DNA of 64,000 nucleotides. Source: Monarcha castaneiventris obscurior (Eukaryota; Chordata; Aves; Passeriformes; Monarchidae). Under the pieces are notes generated by a model. It had not been told where the DNA came from. It was given only the letters and a program-made list of their open reading frames with translations, and ran no database searches. The stretch spans positions 248,001 through 312,000 of the forward strand of contig JAMPIT010000895.1 of NCBI GenBank assembly GCA_026261815.1. The letters run 5' to 3'. Positions 23,755 to 34,990 of this stretch are shown here, piece after piece (the stretch's first letter is position 1; every line of letters starts with the position of its first letter). Both the position numbers and the translations under genes were made by a program.

Positions 23755-26141
23755 GTGAGGTTGAGATGAAAGATGTTACCAGAGAGTTATGGAAATAATC
23801 AGTTGTGGGGATGCAAATATTGAATATATAATAATTCTGCCTTGGATCAGATCCTGACTCTAAGAAATTCTTTATATTTAAGTTATTCATTTTAAAAACA
23901 TGGCACTGGATTTTATTAAAATAAAAATCATCTTGATAGATGTCTTTCTAAATGCAGAAGAATTGATTATTTGGTGATTTTTCTTCTGTGTAAAAGGCCA
24001 GCATCATTGCTGTCTTATCTTTGAATCGGTTTTTCTGCCCAAACTGATGGCTGGAACAATAGAGATCGTTCTGGAGCAGGAACTTCTCTCAGAATCCAGG
24101 TCTTATCACAGCTTTTACTGGCAAAGGCTGCTATTCATACTGTCACTCACTGATGCTACATAATAGATGGTGTCTGCCTTGCACACCATAGATAACTCAC
24201 CAGATTAGGAGTTGGATTTAATTCCACACACTCTACTAACCCCCAAACCACCCAGCCTCTCCAAACAAACAAAAAATGCAACAACAGCAGAAGATAACTG
24301 ATAGTTTAGGTTGTCTGAATGTGTGGCTTTCTTTTTGCATCGATTCTCATTGGGAATGTTGACATACCCACTTTTGATTAAGGCTGTTAAATACTGTTTC
24401 TCCATAAAAATTATGACAATGTAATCTTACCTATAATCTTCCAACAAACAAGTAGTGACCATAACCACAATCTGTGTGCACTTGCTCACAGTGATTATTT
24501 TACATCAAGAAATAATTATTCCTGATTTTATTCCCTTCATATGTGTGAAACATGGCACAAATTAACAAAATATATGTATGTATTCACTTCAAACATTGCA
24601 TGGTGTTTAATGGTTTATGATTTCACATGAGTAGGCCTGTAGAAATAGTCTGAAGGTAATGTCAAGAGTACCACATGCTTTATGGTATAATGACAAGGAA
24701 AGTGATACTGACAATGATAACTGCCATTTGATCACCATCTCACTTAAATGAGTAACAGTCTCTTCTTGTTTGTACCTTTAAATAAATAATAATTCATATT
24801 TCCTTTGATTTTATTTTTTAATGTAAAAGGATTGAAACAAAGTGGGACATGTAAGGAGAAAAAGTCCTTCAGTACGTGATTCAGAGCTTCTCCTCTAAGT
24901 CATTGCTATTTATTTAATTTTTGTTTTCATCAGGAACCGAATTGCAAAAGAGCTCCAGAGACACTTTTTTGTAAGGCCAAGGAGACAGAATATTCCTAAT
25001 AGTTTTCCTTGTCCTGGGAATTGAAGTCTGGCGTTAGAGGTCACATGTAGTCCTCCACCCAGCTGGGCAGAAGAAGAGGGGCTGTTGTCATATGTGGCCT
25101 TTATTCCCTGCACCTGCCTCAATCCACCAGCTACTAGAAGCAAAGGGAAATACACTGCAGTCTCTATTTAGTTGCAATAAATTACTTCCTTCCGCTGTCA
25201 CGGTAATGGAAAGAATTCTGTATTTGAATCACAGTTCCTTCCTAGGACTCAGCCAGGACTGATGCTATGGACTGTTTATTGTACATCCTTAGTAAAAGAG
25301 GTTTAAGTTCTCCATTAATTCAGTTTGGATCTAAAGGATCTACTTTTTCCAGCAATAAAAATAGTGTATATGTACATTATCTAATGAAAGGCTTAATACT
25401 TTGTGTGCATAAAAATTATCAGAAATGGTTTTTATGTGACATGCAAATGGTAAAAGGGCATTTCAGGTACATATTAAATAATTCTCAATTGATCTTGTCA
25501 AGTTATTGCTCCACAGCTAAATAATGCAAGTAATTTTTTTTCTTCTCTGTGTTCAATTTGACCATTGTTTAATTTAACCAGTATGGTAAAGTCCTGCTTG
25601 GTTGGAATGCTGTGTGGCCATTCCTAAACACACAAATATATAATTTTTGTTCTGATAAATGCACATGAGTTTAAATGGAAGTGCAGTGGCAATTAGTTCC
25701 AGTGTCTCTTTCCCACAGGAATAAAAAACTCAGCCTTTCCCAGGGGTTATTCTGAAGCCTGTTGGGGGAGGATGCCTGCAGTTCGTCCTTTCTTTGCTGA
25801 AAAACAAAGAGGAGTTTTCTTTGTATGCTTCTTTGGGCAGCCATGGCTCTCTCTCAGCCCCTCTGTTGCTTTGTCAAAGGCAAATGGAATTCTGTTTTCT
25901 GTTTGAGGCTACTCTTAAGTACTATTTCCTAGAGTCATATTCTAGCATATTTTTTCCCAAAATATCATGTCATAGTATTTCTGCAAACTGTCCTGATCAG
26001 ATATACAAGGCAACCATTCACTTCCTCCTGATGTTTCCCTGATGTCACAGTGGTTTAGAGACAGGGCTGTGGCAGTGCAGGGCTTATCTGACAAAGAGGA
26101 TAGTATGACCCTATACTTGCCTTGAACTCACAGGTTTTAAC

Positions 26142-26324
26142 TTTGGGGTGTTTATTTGGTAGGGGTTTTTAGTGGGTTTTTTGTTGTTGTTTTTAGGGCT
26201 GTGATGTTTTGGGGGGTTTTTTGTTTGTTAGTTTTTTGTTTTGGGGTTTTTGTTTTGTTTTGTGTTTGTTGGGGTGTTTTGTTTGGTTTGGTTTTGGTTT
26301 TTGGGGATTTTTTTGTGTGTGTTA
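26142..26324 (+). repeat. Long G/T-rich low-complexity tract
   Basis: About 180 bases composed of T runs broken by GG, GGG, GGGG and one run of six G, with almost no C. It has the most G runs of the three such tracts in the window, all on the plus strand. Quadruplex formation on that strand is plausible. The lysine/threonine-rich minus-strand open frame and the aromatic plus-strand one here are artefacts. Confidence 0.88.
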
Positions 26325-27396
26325 TTTGAGACCTATGCAGCATATGCAGTACAAGATGGGCGAAGTCTGTAGAATAGGCATTTGGACTTTATTGCAGCAA
26401 ATCCTTCATCTTTGAAAGCCTACAGTTTGATCTAGGAGGGTTTCTAGAGGTCTCTAAGGCAATCTTACACTGCTGAAGGCAGCAAAATATTTAGCAAAGT
26501 AATAATATAAATGGGTAGTGGTGGGAGGGTGACGAGTGCTTTGGTAATGATCTGCAACACTTCTCATTCTTTTGCATGTCTGACATGGGAAGGGATAAAA
26601 TATCTTCATTACTTCGCTGCAGCCTTCTCATGTTGGAAGGGCTGAAGATCAAGTGGTCTGGGTGTGTTATGCTGGAGCATGAAATCAGTATGCAAAGTTC
26701 AGTGAACCTTTTAGTTGTAAGTAACACATCCATTCTTACCTTTTTAATAAAGGTCTTTCTTCAACTTCTCCTTAATTTTTTTTTTTTTGTTTGTTTCTTC
26801 TTTAGGCTTCTCTGTCACTCCTAAACTCTCCCTGATAAATCTTTTTATACATAGAGAGTTAATTCTTTCCAGTGGTGACAGTTCAGTGAGTTGCCCAGTG
26901 CATCCACTAGTTGTTCCAGCTGGTTGTCAACTAGATGCAATTTTGATTGACAGTGATTTTTTTTTTTTGTATCAAAAATTGTATTTGCTCTTTGTTTTTT
27001 GAAAACAATGGGAAGTTGTTACTATGCAAACAGTAAATATCTCTGTTAAAGAACTGCAAGTGGATGTGTTTTTCAAGTGTAACTGCATTTAATCTAAAAG
27101 TATTAAAATACATGTTTCTTTCTCTCCCCTTAATGTGATCAGAAAATTAAATGGAGAAAAAAATCCCTCTTCTGGATATTAAACTGCTTCCAATTATTAT
27201 TTTTTTAATACAAATGAAAGTTATAATAATATGATCTAACTGTATGGTTAAAAAATCTACTGGAGAGAAGGTATAACAACTTGAAGAAAATTAAAAGGGC
27301 CATTTAACCAGAAATCTTACAATCAACTAAACTATGAGGCATTATTTTTCAAAATAAATTATTTTATTCTAAGATAAAAATATATTTGTGGAAAGA

Positions 27397-27426
27397 AATA
27401 TATATATGCACACATGCATACATGCC
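27397..27426. repeat. TA/CA microsatellite-like tract
   Basis: Short ATATATAT run passing into CACA and CATGCATACATG units. A minor simple repeat. Confidence 0.7.
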
Positions 27427-27479
27427 AAGGATAGTTTCCCTAGGTTCTTCCTTGCTTTAAAGATGAGAATTGCATTAAA

Positions 27480-27935
27480 ATAAAAATCCAGTTCAGAGTA
27501 TTATCTCCCCAGCTGCCTGTGCAGACCATTGGGTTGGCCTGGGAATATTCTCATTACATGTACTGAAACAGTTAGTCAGTGATTGATGCTGTATTAATTC
27601 ACAGCACAGACCCTTTGCCTTTGTTACCGAACATTAGACAAATTAGTTCTTACAATTCACATCCCACCCCCACTGCATCCAAGCTCCCCACTCTGGCTGG
27701 TTAGTATTGCTAATAACCTTCATTCAGAGCAAACTGAAGCTTTGGGAAGGAGGAGTTTGCTAAGGGAAGGGGCAGAAAATGGGTAGCAGCCACTGGGGTC
27801 TAACAATACAGTCATTTGCTGGCAGAGCTCAGCTCAGTAATGACAAATGATCTTTTCATTGTCAGACCCCCCAAATTAATTTTCCCTCCCACTTCTCATG
27901 AGGCCACATTCATCACACAGATTGCGTTAAATGTA
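27480..27935. promoter_or_regulatory. Possible conserved regulatory element with a TGACA dyad
   Basis: A repeat-free stretch of balanced composition rich in ATTA/TAAT cores. At 27841-27864 lies an imperfect palindrome: TGACAAATGA on one strand and TGACAATGA on the other, back to back. TGACA is the core bound by MEIS/PREP/TGIF-type TALE homeodomain proteins. The adjoining 'ccaaattaattttcc' adds a homeodomain core. Enhancer function is inferred only from motifs and from the general look of the sequence. Confidence 0.3.
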
Positions 27936-28888
27936 CTTTTGACAGGACAGAGAAAGATGAGTAGTAAAATAATTTGATTCTAGTAGCTTCTTATCTGGGG
28001 AAGTTAACCAGTGGGATGATACCTGTAAAGGTAAATATTTCTGTAAGTGTTTCTGAGATAAATCTGCATTAAGATTTTTCACAACATTTGGGCAGAGGGT
28101 TACGCACAAGTGAATGAGTGAGAAAGCAGTGGAAAGAAGGTGGAGTAAAATCTTTAGCTGTTCCCACTGACCTCGGAGTTAAGCCCTGCTTTGCAGAGAG
28201 GGCACAGCAGCTGAAATAGATGCGTACAATTTATGTTTGTAATATTCTGTATAGAATAAAATTGCTTTTTTTATTCCCTTCTTTGAAATTAATTAGTCAG
28301 AGATGGTTTTCAAGTACGCTTTTATAACTCCCCATTAAGTTTTTGCTGTACGCTGTCTCTTTTTGGCCATTTAAAAAGATGTAGGAAATTATGTTGTATG
28401 GAGGAGAACCAAGTGATTTGTCAAGGTCAGCAGAAGCACTAGAGCACAAGGAGGCAGGGGAATCCCAGCACAATCTAGTTTTCTGAAATATTCTGCTTAT
28501 GGCTGGATTAAGTCACATTAATTGAGCATAAAAGCAGAGTGTTTAGTGCTTAGAGTGTGACTGGAATTGATGTAAAGATTCTTGTGCAGAAAATTGCAGA
28601 AAGTGTGCTCACTGCAAACTTGTCTCTAGTATTTTCAGTATATGATTGGCTCTCTGTATTTTGTGTTTCTTTAAAACAGCCATAATAGACTGAACTGAGA
28701 GCAGTAGCTGTCTGGTCACAGATCATATTCAGTGCATGATACCTTACTGTTAGAGTAGGTTCTATTCAAATCTGAGACTGCTTGGCCTCTCTTTGTTTCC
28801 ACCAGCACTGGCCTTTGTTAAAGGCATCCAAAATGCCTTCCATATTGCATTCACACTTCCTTGATTCACATGGTCCAACACCTACGAA
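27936..28888. other. No gene recognised; repeat-poor DNA
   Basis: No exon or transposon recognised. The part around 28230-28420 has motif-rich, non-repetitive character like the preceding stretch and could belong to the same regulatory region, without proof. Confidence 0.5.
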
Positions 28889-29034
28889 AATTCCCTGGAA
28901 TTGTTCAAGACCAGATTGAACTGAGCTTCAAGCAATTTGATCTAGTGGAAGATGTCCCTGCCCATGTCAGGGGGATTGGAATGACGTGATCTTTGAGGTC
29001 ACTTCCAGCCTAAATCCCCATTCTGCGATGATTT
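28889..29034 (+). mobile_element. CR1 LINE 3'-end fragment (the only plus-strand retroelement seen)
   Basis: The sequence runs 'attccctggaattgttcaag', 'gatctagtggaagatgtccc', 'tgcccatgtcagggg', 'cacttccagcctaaat', 'ttctgcgatgat', in the order of the avian CR1 3' untranslated end, including the degraded terminal octamer. Heavily 5' truncated, as is usual for CR1. It has no coding sequence. Confidence 0.9.
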
Positions 29035-30409
29035 TAATATTTTTCACTTGGCTTCCTGATCTACTGCTGACACCCAGCATAGTGGGGCTGCTTGTTATTC
29101 TCCTTTTTGCTAGGGCCTGATGCTGATTGCATGTGAGCGATGCAGAATTTCAGATGTGGTGCAAATGTGAATTAAATATACAGATGCAGTTTTCTTCAGG
29201 GAAATACTACTCCCAGGCTGCATTGTTTCACTCATCTCTCACCACTTTTTCACCTATATCTGGACAGGAGCAAAATTCTACTTGGAGTTCTTTGGTGTTT
29301 TATATAACACGTTGGAGGTAACATGCTTTCATAAATCCTATATATATATATGTACACACATACACACATATACATGATTGTTGACATAATTCATACTTCA
29401 GTGAACTTCGCACTGGGTGTTATTGACAGCTGTAGACAGGTTCCATGTTTCTTGTCAGTCTTACATGTTTCTCTTCAATAATGGCATCTGTGTTGCAAGG
29501 GAGGTGGAAAAAAGTGGAGTAGAAAAGTTCTCATCTGCAGGTTGTCTGCTAATCACTGGATTGCTTACAAACCAAAACCTTTGAACTCTTATAGCTTCCA
29601 CTTTTTGTTCAGGTACATTTGGAAGGACTGTATTTGTTATGAAGACCATTGTATTTAATATGCAATTTAGAAGGTATGCATATTATATGTATTTCAGATG
29701 GAGACCAAAAAGATTTTTTTGTTCTATTTTCCTTCAAAGTTAGAGGAGGAAAAATCTGTTTAATTGTCATGGAAAAACAAGTATTTCAGCATTACTTCTG
29801 TATTGCATTTTTCTTTCACAGGTGACAACTAGATAATACCATGTTAGTGAATGAAAAAGATATGTTTACCTTTATGCATAGCCACAATATTAGACAATAA
29901 AGCTGTGAAGTCAAGGGAATGGAAATGAAAATAGCTTCCAGGGAAAATTAATAAAGGGGTAGCAAAGCAGAATTAGAGTGAGTTGCTCGCTTGCTTTAAA
30001 GGTCATTGCCCATCTTCTTGCCAGAAAAGAAGTGTGTGTTGGGGTTTTTCTGAGGTAGGAGGGAGCATTCTGATGTCTGTCTTGGAGTTCTCCTGTTTAC
30101 CTTTTTATATAATTAGGCAGACCAGATTGGCATTTAGTCTTATTCTGACAACAGTAAATTAGGCTTAACTCTTTAATTACAATGAGAAGGAAATCACCTT
30201 TCTGATATCCTTCAATTAACTGAAACATCTGTTAAGTTATAATTAAAATTTCACATGGATCATTTGAGGTTTTGGGATGTTTCCATTTAATATAGAAAAA
30301 ACATTTACATATATGCATTTGGTTTTCAACAACCTTTTCTAGTCTGTTAGTGCTATACTAGGAATACTGATGCTATATTAAGCAATATATTTCTGGCTTT
30401 ATGAATAGA
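29035..30409. other. No gene recognised; AT-rich DNA
   Basis: Only a TA/CA simple repeat (29338-29374) stands out. The short open frames have no domain character. Confidence 0.55.
29338..29374. repeat. (TA)n/(CA)n microsatellite
   Basis: TATATATATA followed by ACACACATACACACATATACA. A compound dinucleotide repeat, likely length-polymorphic. Confidence 0.85.
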
Positions 30410-30498
30410 CAGCTGGTCCTAGGAAAATGAAAAAGGGTGTAGAAGAAGGTGAACAGAAAATATCAAAGCTCGAAGGTGCACTGGAGCTATCTCAAAAG
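30410..30498 (+). other. Short charged open segment with a possible donor
   Basis: From 30410 a plus-strand frame reads about 29 codons, including 'KMKKGVEEGEQKISKLEG' then 'ALELSQK', before TAA. The pattern is lysine/glutamate-rich and coiled-coil-like. CAAAA|GTAAAC could be a weak donor; the acceptor side (GAATAG) has a poor pyrimidine tract. Purine-rich DNA gives such peptides by chance, so I rate this low. Confidence 0.12.
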
Positions 30499-30780
30499 TA
30501 AACTTTTTTTTCTCATCTTCTCATTTCTCATGCTCTTTAAGATTCTAATATTATCTTTAAGACAGGAAGCATGTTTTGGAGATGAGCAATAAACTTAACA
30601 CATACCCATTATTTTTATTACAACCTCTTGAACCTTTTAAGGATCCAGACTTCTAGATATTTTGATTGAAATAATCTGTCAAGAAGAATTTTATATATTA
30701 AGAATTATATTCTCATCTCAAACAACAAAAAGTCTGAAAATAATATGGTTTACTCAATGGATAAAAGTTTTGTTTTGTAG

Positions 30781-30873
30781 CACCTCTTGCTTCTGTCTGA
30801 GTCTAGGTGCTCAGCTGGTGGTGAGGACCCCAGCAGCACGCAGAAATGGATTTATCAACAGTGCCAAGCACTG
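30781..30873 (+). other. Candidate 93-base exon
   Basis: TTTTGTTTTGTAG (ending 30780) and CTG|GTAAAA (30874) flank a 93-base segment clearly richer in GC than its AT-rich surroundings. One plus-strand frame is open across it ('LGAQLVVRTPAARRNGF'). Its length is a multiple of three. No family is recognisable. The contrast in composition and both splice consensus sites are the evidence; a decayed repeat could look the same. Confidence 0.22.
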
Positions 30874-31074
30874 GTAAAACCTTGCAGCAAAATATTTTGC
30901 ATGTTTGAAAGTGGGTTACCCAGACACTGAACTGCTCAGTGCACTAAGATAAGAAGAGGTTTCTGTACAATTTTTTGCTTCTTAACTACTTAGAACAGTA
31001 AGTCCAGAGAACATCACAGGAAGGGAGATTTGCCAAGTATGAGAAAAATCGGTTTTGTGATCCTCGTTTTTTCT

Positions 31075-31497
31075 TCTCTGCAGTCTCAGTGCTCCACTAG
31101 TGGTCTAGTTTATCATGGACCTAAATGGACTGCAGGGGCACAGCTGCCTCACCAGGGTCTTCACTATGGGCTGCAGGGGAAACTCTGCTCCAGTCCAGGG
31201 AGCATCTCCCCCACCTCCTTGTGCACTGACCTTGGTGTCTACAGGACTGCTTCTCTCACATATTCTCACTCCCTGCTCTGGCCGCAAAATGCACAGGGTT
31301 TTTTCCCCCCCTTCTTAACTGTTGTATTAGTGGCACTACCACAGTGGCTGATGGGCTCAGCCTTGGCCAGTGGCGTGTCTGTATTGGAGCTGGCTGGCAC
31401 TGACGCTGTCAGACGTGGGAGAAGCTTCTGGCAGCTTCTCACAGAAAGTACCCCTGCAGCCCCCCCTATCAAAATTTTGCCTCATAAACCCAATATA
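31075..31497 (-). mobile_element. Partial LTR, same family as the 5470-6545 element
   Basis: The right end 'aacccaatata' corresponds to the LTR start TGTATTGGG in the first copy. The shared course includes 'actgcaggggcacagctgcc', 'ccttggtgtctacagg', 'cttggccagtggcg', 'agcttctggcagcttctcac'. About 420 bases of the LTR's 5' part are kept. The downstream part, with most of the minisatellite and the AATAAA, is missing. About 15 extra bases lie near 31105-31118. By eye the two copies agree at roughly 80 percent of positions. The 193-codon open frame across it is a composition effect, not a gene. Confidence 0.87.
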
Positions 31498-33800
31498 TGG
31501 CTCTACAAGGTCTTCACTCAGTCAGCAATCACCATCTGTTTTCTAAAGAATAGGTTTTTTATTATTTCATATCTATTATTGGTTTGTCTGCCTGTCTTAA
31601 TATATTTTTAATCTAATTTCTGCTATTTTCACCAAATTATTCAAGAATTAAAGCTAGGTTTTTTTCTCTTGTAGGTATGTGCATTGGGAATGGGAGGGCT
31701 TAACTAACTGGTTTTGCCATTTTTCTCTTGGATAGAAACAAACTTCTTTTATGTGGCTTTTTCTGAGCCTGGTTTATAGTATTAGGGGAAGTTCAGTGAT
31801 CTGGCAGTATGTGCAATATCTTGCAGAATTCAGTTTTGTTGTGGAAATTTTCAAGGTAAAAGTACAGACAGGTCTTAAAGGATGAGATTACCAGAACATT
31901 TATTCCTTTAGTCAATCTCATCTCCTTTATTTCTTCATTTATTTCTTCCTCTTCCTGCAGCTAATGCTGAGATTAATACTGTCTTCATTTTCTTAGAAGT
32001 TTATTCTACCATGGGTTGCTTTTTAGTACAACATACGAAAAATATTTTGCTGGCTTAGGCCAAGTCACATACCATCAAGAACTTCCACTTTACCGTAGAT
32101 GAGAAAATTTCTGATGCCTTGCTCCTAGAAATTGTGCACTGTGGTTTTAAATTAATATTTTAGCAATTTTGTTATCTAGTTGTTACTAGCTTTTTAACCT
32201 TCAAATCAATGGCTTTTTACCCGTCAAATTTTTAATATATCAGGATGGTTGTATTTCTGTGTCTCTGTTTTACTCCTGTTTGCATTATAATTTTGTTGTC
32301 TTCTTGAGAGTGCCACATTTAGCTAACAGGATTTTCTGTTTCTTTTAGATTCAGTTTTCTAAAACTCCTTCTTTCTGTTGTTTTAAGTGTCTTTCTCTTC
32401 AAATACCTTACCTGGATACATATTTTTCAAGATTGTACATGTTAGATTTCCTTAAATTTCTGGATTTGTGGGAGCTCTGCAGAGGTGTATATAAAAGTGG
32501 GTATAAAAGCTGATTTGGGATAGCTGTAACACAATTTTAGGACTGTAGAGGAAATGTGTTAATAGTTTTCAATGGCATTTTCACATTACGGGGAGAGGGT
32601 TTTTTCCCAGTTTGAAGTATATCTGCCACCTTAGCTGATATTATGAATTCTTGCTCTTCATCTTTTACCCTTTTGTGGTTTGACTTATTTGTGTCAGAAC
32701 TATTGAAAGATGCACAGAAAATGACAATTTGTCTTTTGGCATGGCTGCTTTTATGAGGTCTTGCAATTTATTTTCAAACTTGGGTATAGGCTACTGTGTG
32801 TTTATCTACTCAAGTAAAGGAGGAAAGCGTAACTTGGATATAAGTGCAGGTGTCTTATTTTCAAAGGCAAAGTTTCTTTGGTACAGTTGTGAAGAGCCTA
32901 TACCTGAATTTTAAGTGGATGCATTGTTATGCAGTTTCCAGCTGTTATTATTTAGGGAAGGGGAAAAAAACAAGTGTAAGGTGTGAGAGAACAAATATTT
33001 ATTCAATGACACATGAAGACTTTACACACGGCTTTTTGTTTCATTTATCTGTAGTTCAGTAAGTTTAGATATAGGCAGACCCAGCAGGTGCAGTAAAAAT
33101 CTTCCTTGGATTTTCTTTTTTTTTCCCCCAAGAGCAATGACATTTTACATCAACTGCAAGGATTACATTGTTCAGTTTAGAGACATCTGCTTTCTTAAGT
33201 ATTCCTTAGAAGCTCTGAGTTGATTTATGTTTTTTATTTTTAAAGTTTTGTAATTTTTGCTGGATTAAACAGTAGATTTTTATGTCACTTGGATGCTTCT
33301 CCAAAGCTTGTACCATGTACACCCTTATGGAAGTGGATGTTGCTGTCATTCTATCTAAATCAACTTAAGAGAGCAGTGTCATTACAGATGTGCAGGCTGG
33401 TGTGTAGGCAAAACCTTGTATTGCCATTGACTGCTTAACAGAAAGCAACAAGGTGCAAGCTTTCATACAGGGAGAGACTCAGTGTTGTGTTCCCAGATTC
33501 AGATTTTTGACGTTGGTGCATAAAATAATACTTTAATACTTGCACATACCAGTGTTAGTGTAGTGTAACACCATTATGACAAATGACATTCAGACAGACT
33601 AACACAGTGGAAGGCCAAATGTGATGTATTTTGTCTTATTTAGTAAAAACATGGGCATTTAAAAACACATTTATCATTATAATTCAGGCACATGCACTGA
33701 GACTGTCTTATATCTTAACCAGGAGATAGTTGAAAATGGTCTGCATGTATATTGTGTGATTAAAGATTTTTAAAGAGACTTTGATTACATCTCAGTAAAG
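31498..33800. other. No gene recognised; AT-rich DNA
   Basis: No exon, RNA gene or transposon recognised. A doubled TATA-like motif is at 32488-32509. Otherwise featureless. Confidence 0.55.
32488..32509 (+). promoter_or_regulatory. Tandem TATA-box-like motifs
   Basis: TATATAAAAG (32488-32497) and TATAAAAG (32502-32509) lie 14 bases apart in a partly duplicated context. They match the TATA consensus well, but no CpG enrichment or downstream gene supports a promoter. Confidence 0.15.
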
Positions 33801-33839
33801 ATCACGAGTGAATGTAAAACTGCATATCTTCATTTTCCA

Positions 33840-33965
33840 GTGCCTACATTGCATTGATTAGCAATACCATTTGCAATGTGCCACACAAACTGATGCAGCT
33901 AAATTGACAGAAAGGAGAAAACAACATTAGCTAGTGTCTTGCCGTATTCCACCAGACAAGCTTTT
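33840..33965. promoter_or_regulatory. Possible conserved regulatory element
   Basis: A repeat-free stretch with a perfect 8-base inverted repeat, ACATTGCA (33846-33853) and TGCAATGT (33872-33879), around a GATTA-containing spacer. It continues into motif-rich sequence up to 'cttgccgtattccaccag'. The conserved-element call is an impression without alignment. Confidence 0.25.
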
Positions 33966-34659
33966 ATATTTCAGATATCCAAATGTTTAAAATATCTAAA
34001 TAGAACCCGGGATTGTAATAAAATGTGAACGCCAGACATAAGTAATTATGTCTTATATTTATGTTAAGTCATTGAAAATGCTAATAAAACATATTTGTGG
34101 GTTTTCCCTTTAATGAGTCCAACAATAAAATAAAATAATTGCTCAAGTTCCCACTAGCTTTAAAGCCCTAAAAGAGGAGGTTCATCAGTGTCTTGATATC
34201 AAGCTTGTTTGTAGTAAATTATGGCCATTTTCTGCAATAAAATTTGGTTTGGTGGAAGAAATGGATTTGCAAGCCTGGTTTTATTAGTGTGACTAAATAT
34301 TGTGGAACTAAAACAAGGAAATTCTTGCATACTGTCACAATTTGCATCCATATGGATCATAAACTCCTCTACGCATATTTCACTCATAGACTTCAAGTGG
34401 CGTTATCTCATCACAGAGGGGGGAACAAGGAATGCACTTAAATTTAGAAATTGTCCTCGTTACTGAATGTCAGATAAAGGCAAAGCCTTTAAATAGGAGT
34501 CTCCCTGATTTACTACCTTTAATGTGCACAGGAAGGGATGGGCAAAGCACATCATTAGTGTGACAGGGTGAAAGGGGCAACATGTTTCTTCTGTTACAAT
34601 GGAAGGTGGATGAATCTGGCACAGCTCTGATGTCAGAACCTCCATCACCTTTCTCACAG

Positions 34660-34990
34660 ATGATGTAGCTTTTAATTGTACTCTAGGCTGATTCACATCG
34701 CACCAGCTCCTACGTGACATTGAGATAGATGAAGCCATTTGTTGGCATTATCAGAGCCAGCTGTGTGCTTGGCTGCAGCTACAGTAGGCATTATATCTCG
34801 TGCATAATCCTCTCATTGAGAGAGGATCACAAGCATCTGAACCATATGGCAAATAATTTTATTATGATCAAAAAAAGGACTCTTGAAGCTAGTTAAACAG
34901 AAGAGTCCTTGAAATTCAATCAGAGGAGGTTTTTATTTTCATGTAGCATTATCATCTTAAATTAATTTTTTAGCTCTGCCATCATCTGTG
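34660..34990. promoter_or_regulatory. Possible conserved element with two hairpins
   Basis: Two perfect inverted repeats fall within about 105 bases: ATCCTCTC/GAGAGGAT (34807-34814 and 34820-34827, 5-base loop) and AAGGACTCTT/AAGAGTCCTT (34875-34884 and 34901-34910, 16-base loop). The surroundings are non-repetitive and contain several ATTA and TGATT cores. It could be an enhancer or a structured transcript. Single 10-base stems are expected about once or twice by chance in a window this size. Confidence 0.28.

Larger units (their letters stand above)
23761..27470. other. No gene recognised; AT-rich DNA with simple repeats
   Basis: No exon, RNA gene or recognisable transposon. It includes an A/C-rich tract near 24238-24290, the large G/T tract at 26142-26324, T runs near 26778 and 26958, and a TA/CA repeat at 27397-27426. 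Confidence 0.6.

Noticed and set aside
31030..31611. 193-codon open frame, the longest in the window
   Set aside because: It runs across the partial LTR, starts without a supported ATG context, and corresponds to no retroviral or host protein. GC-rich LTR composition explains it.
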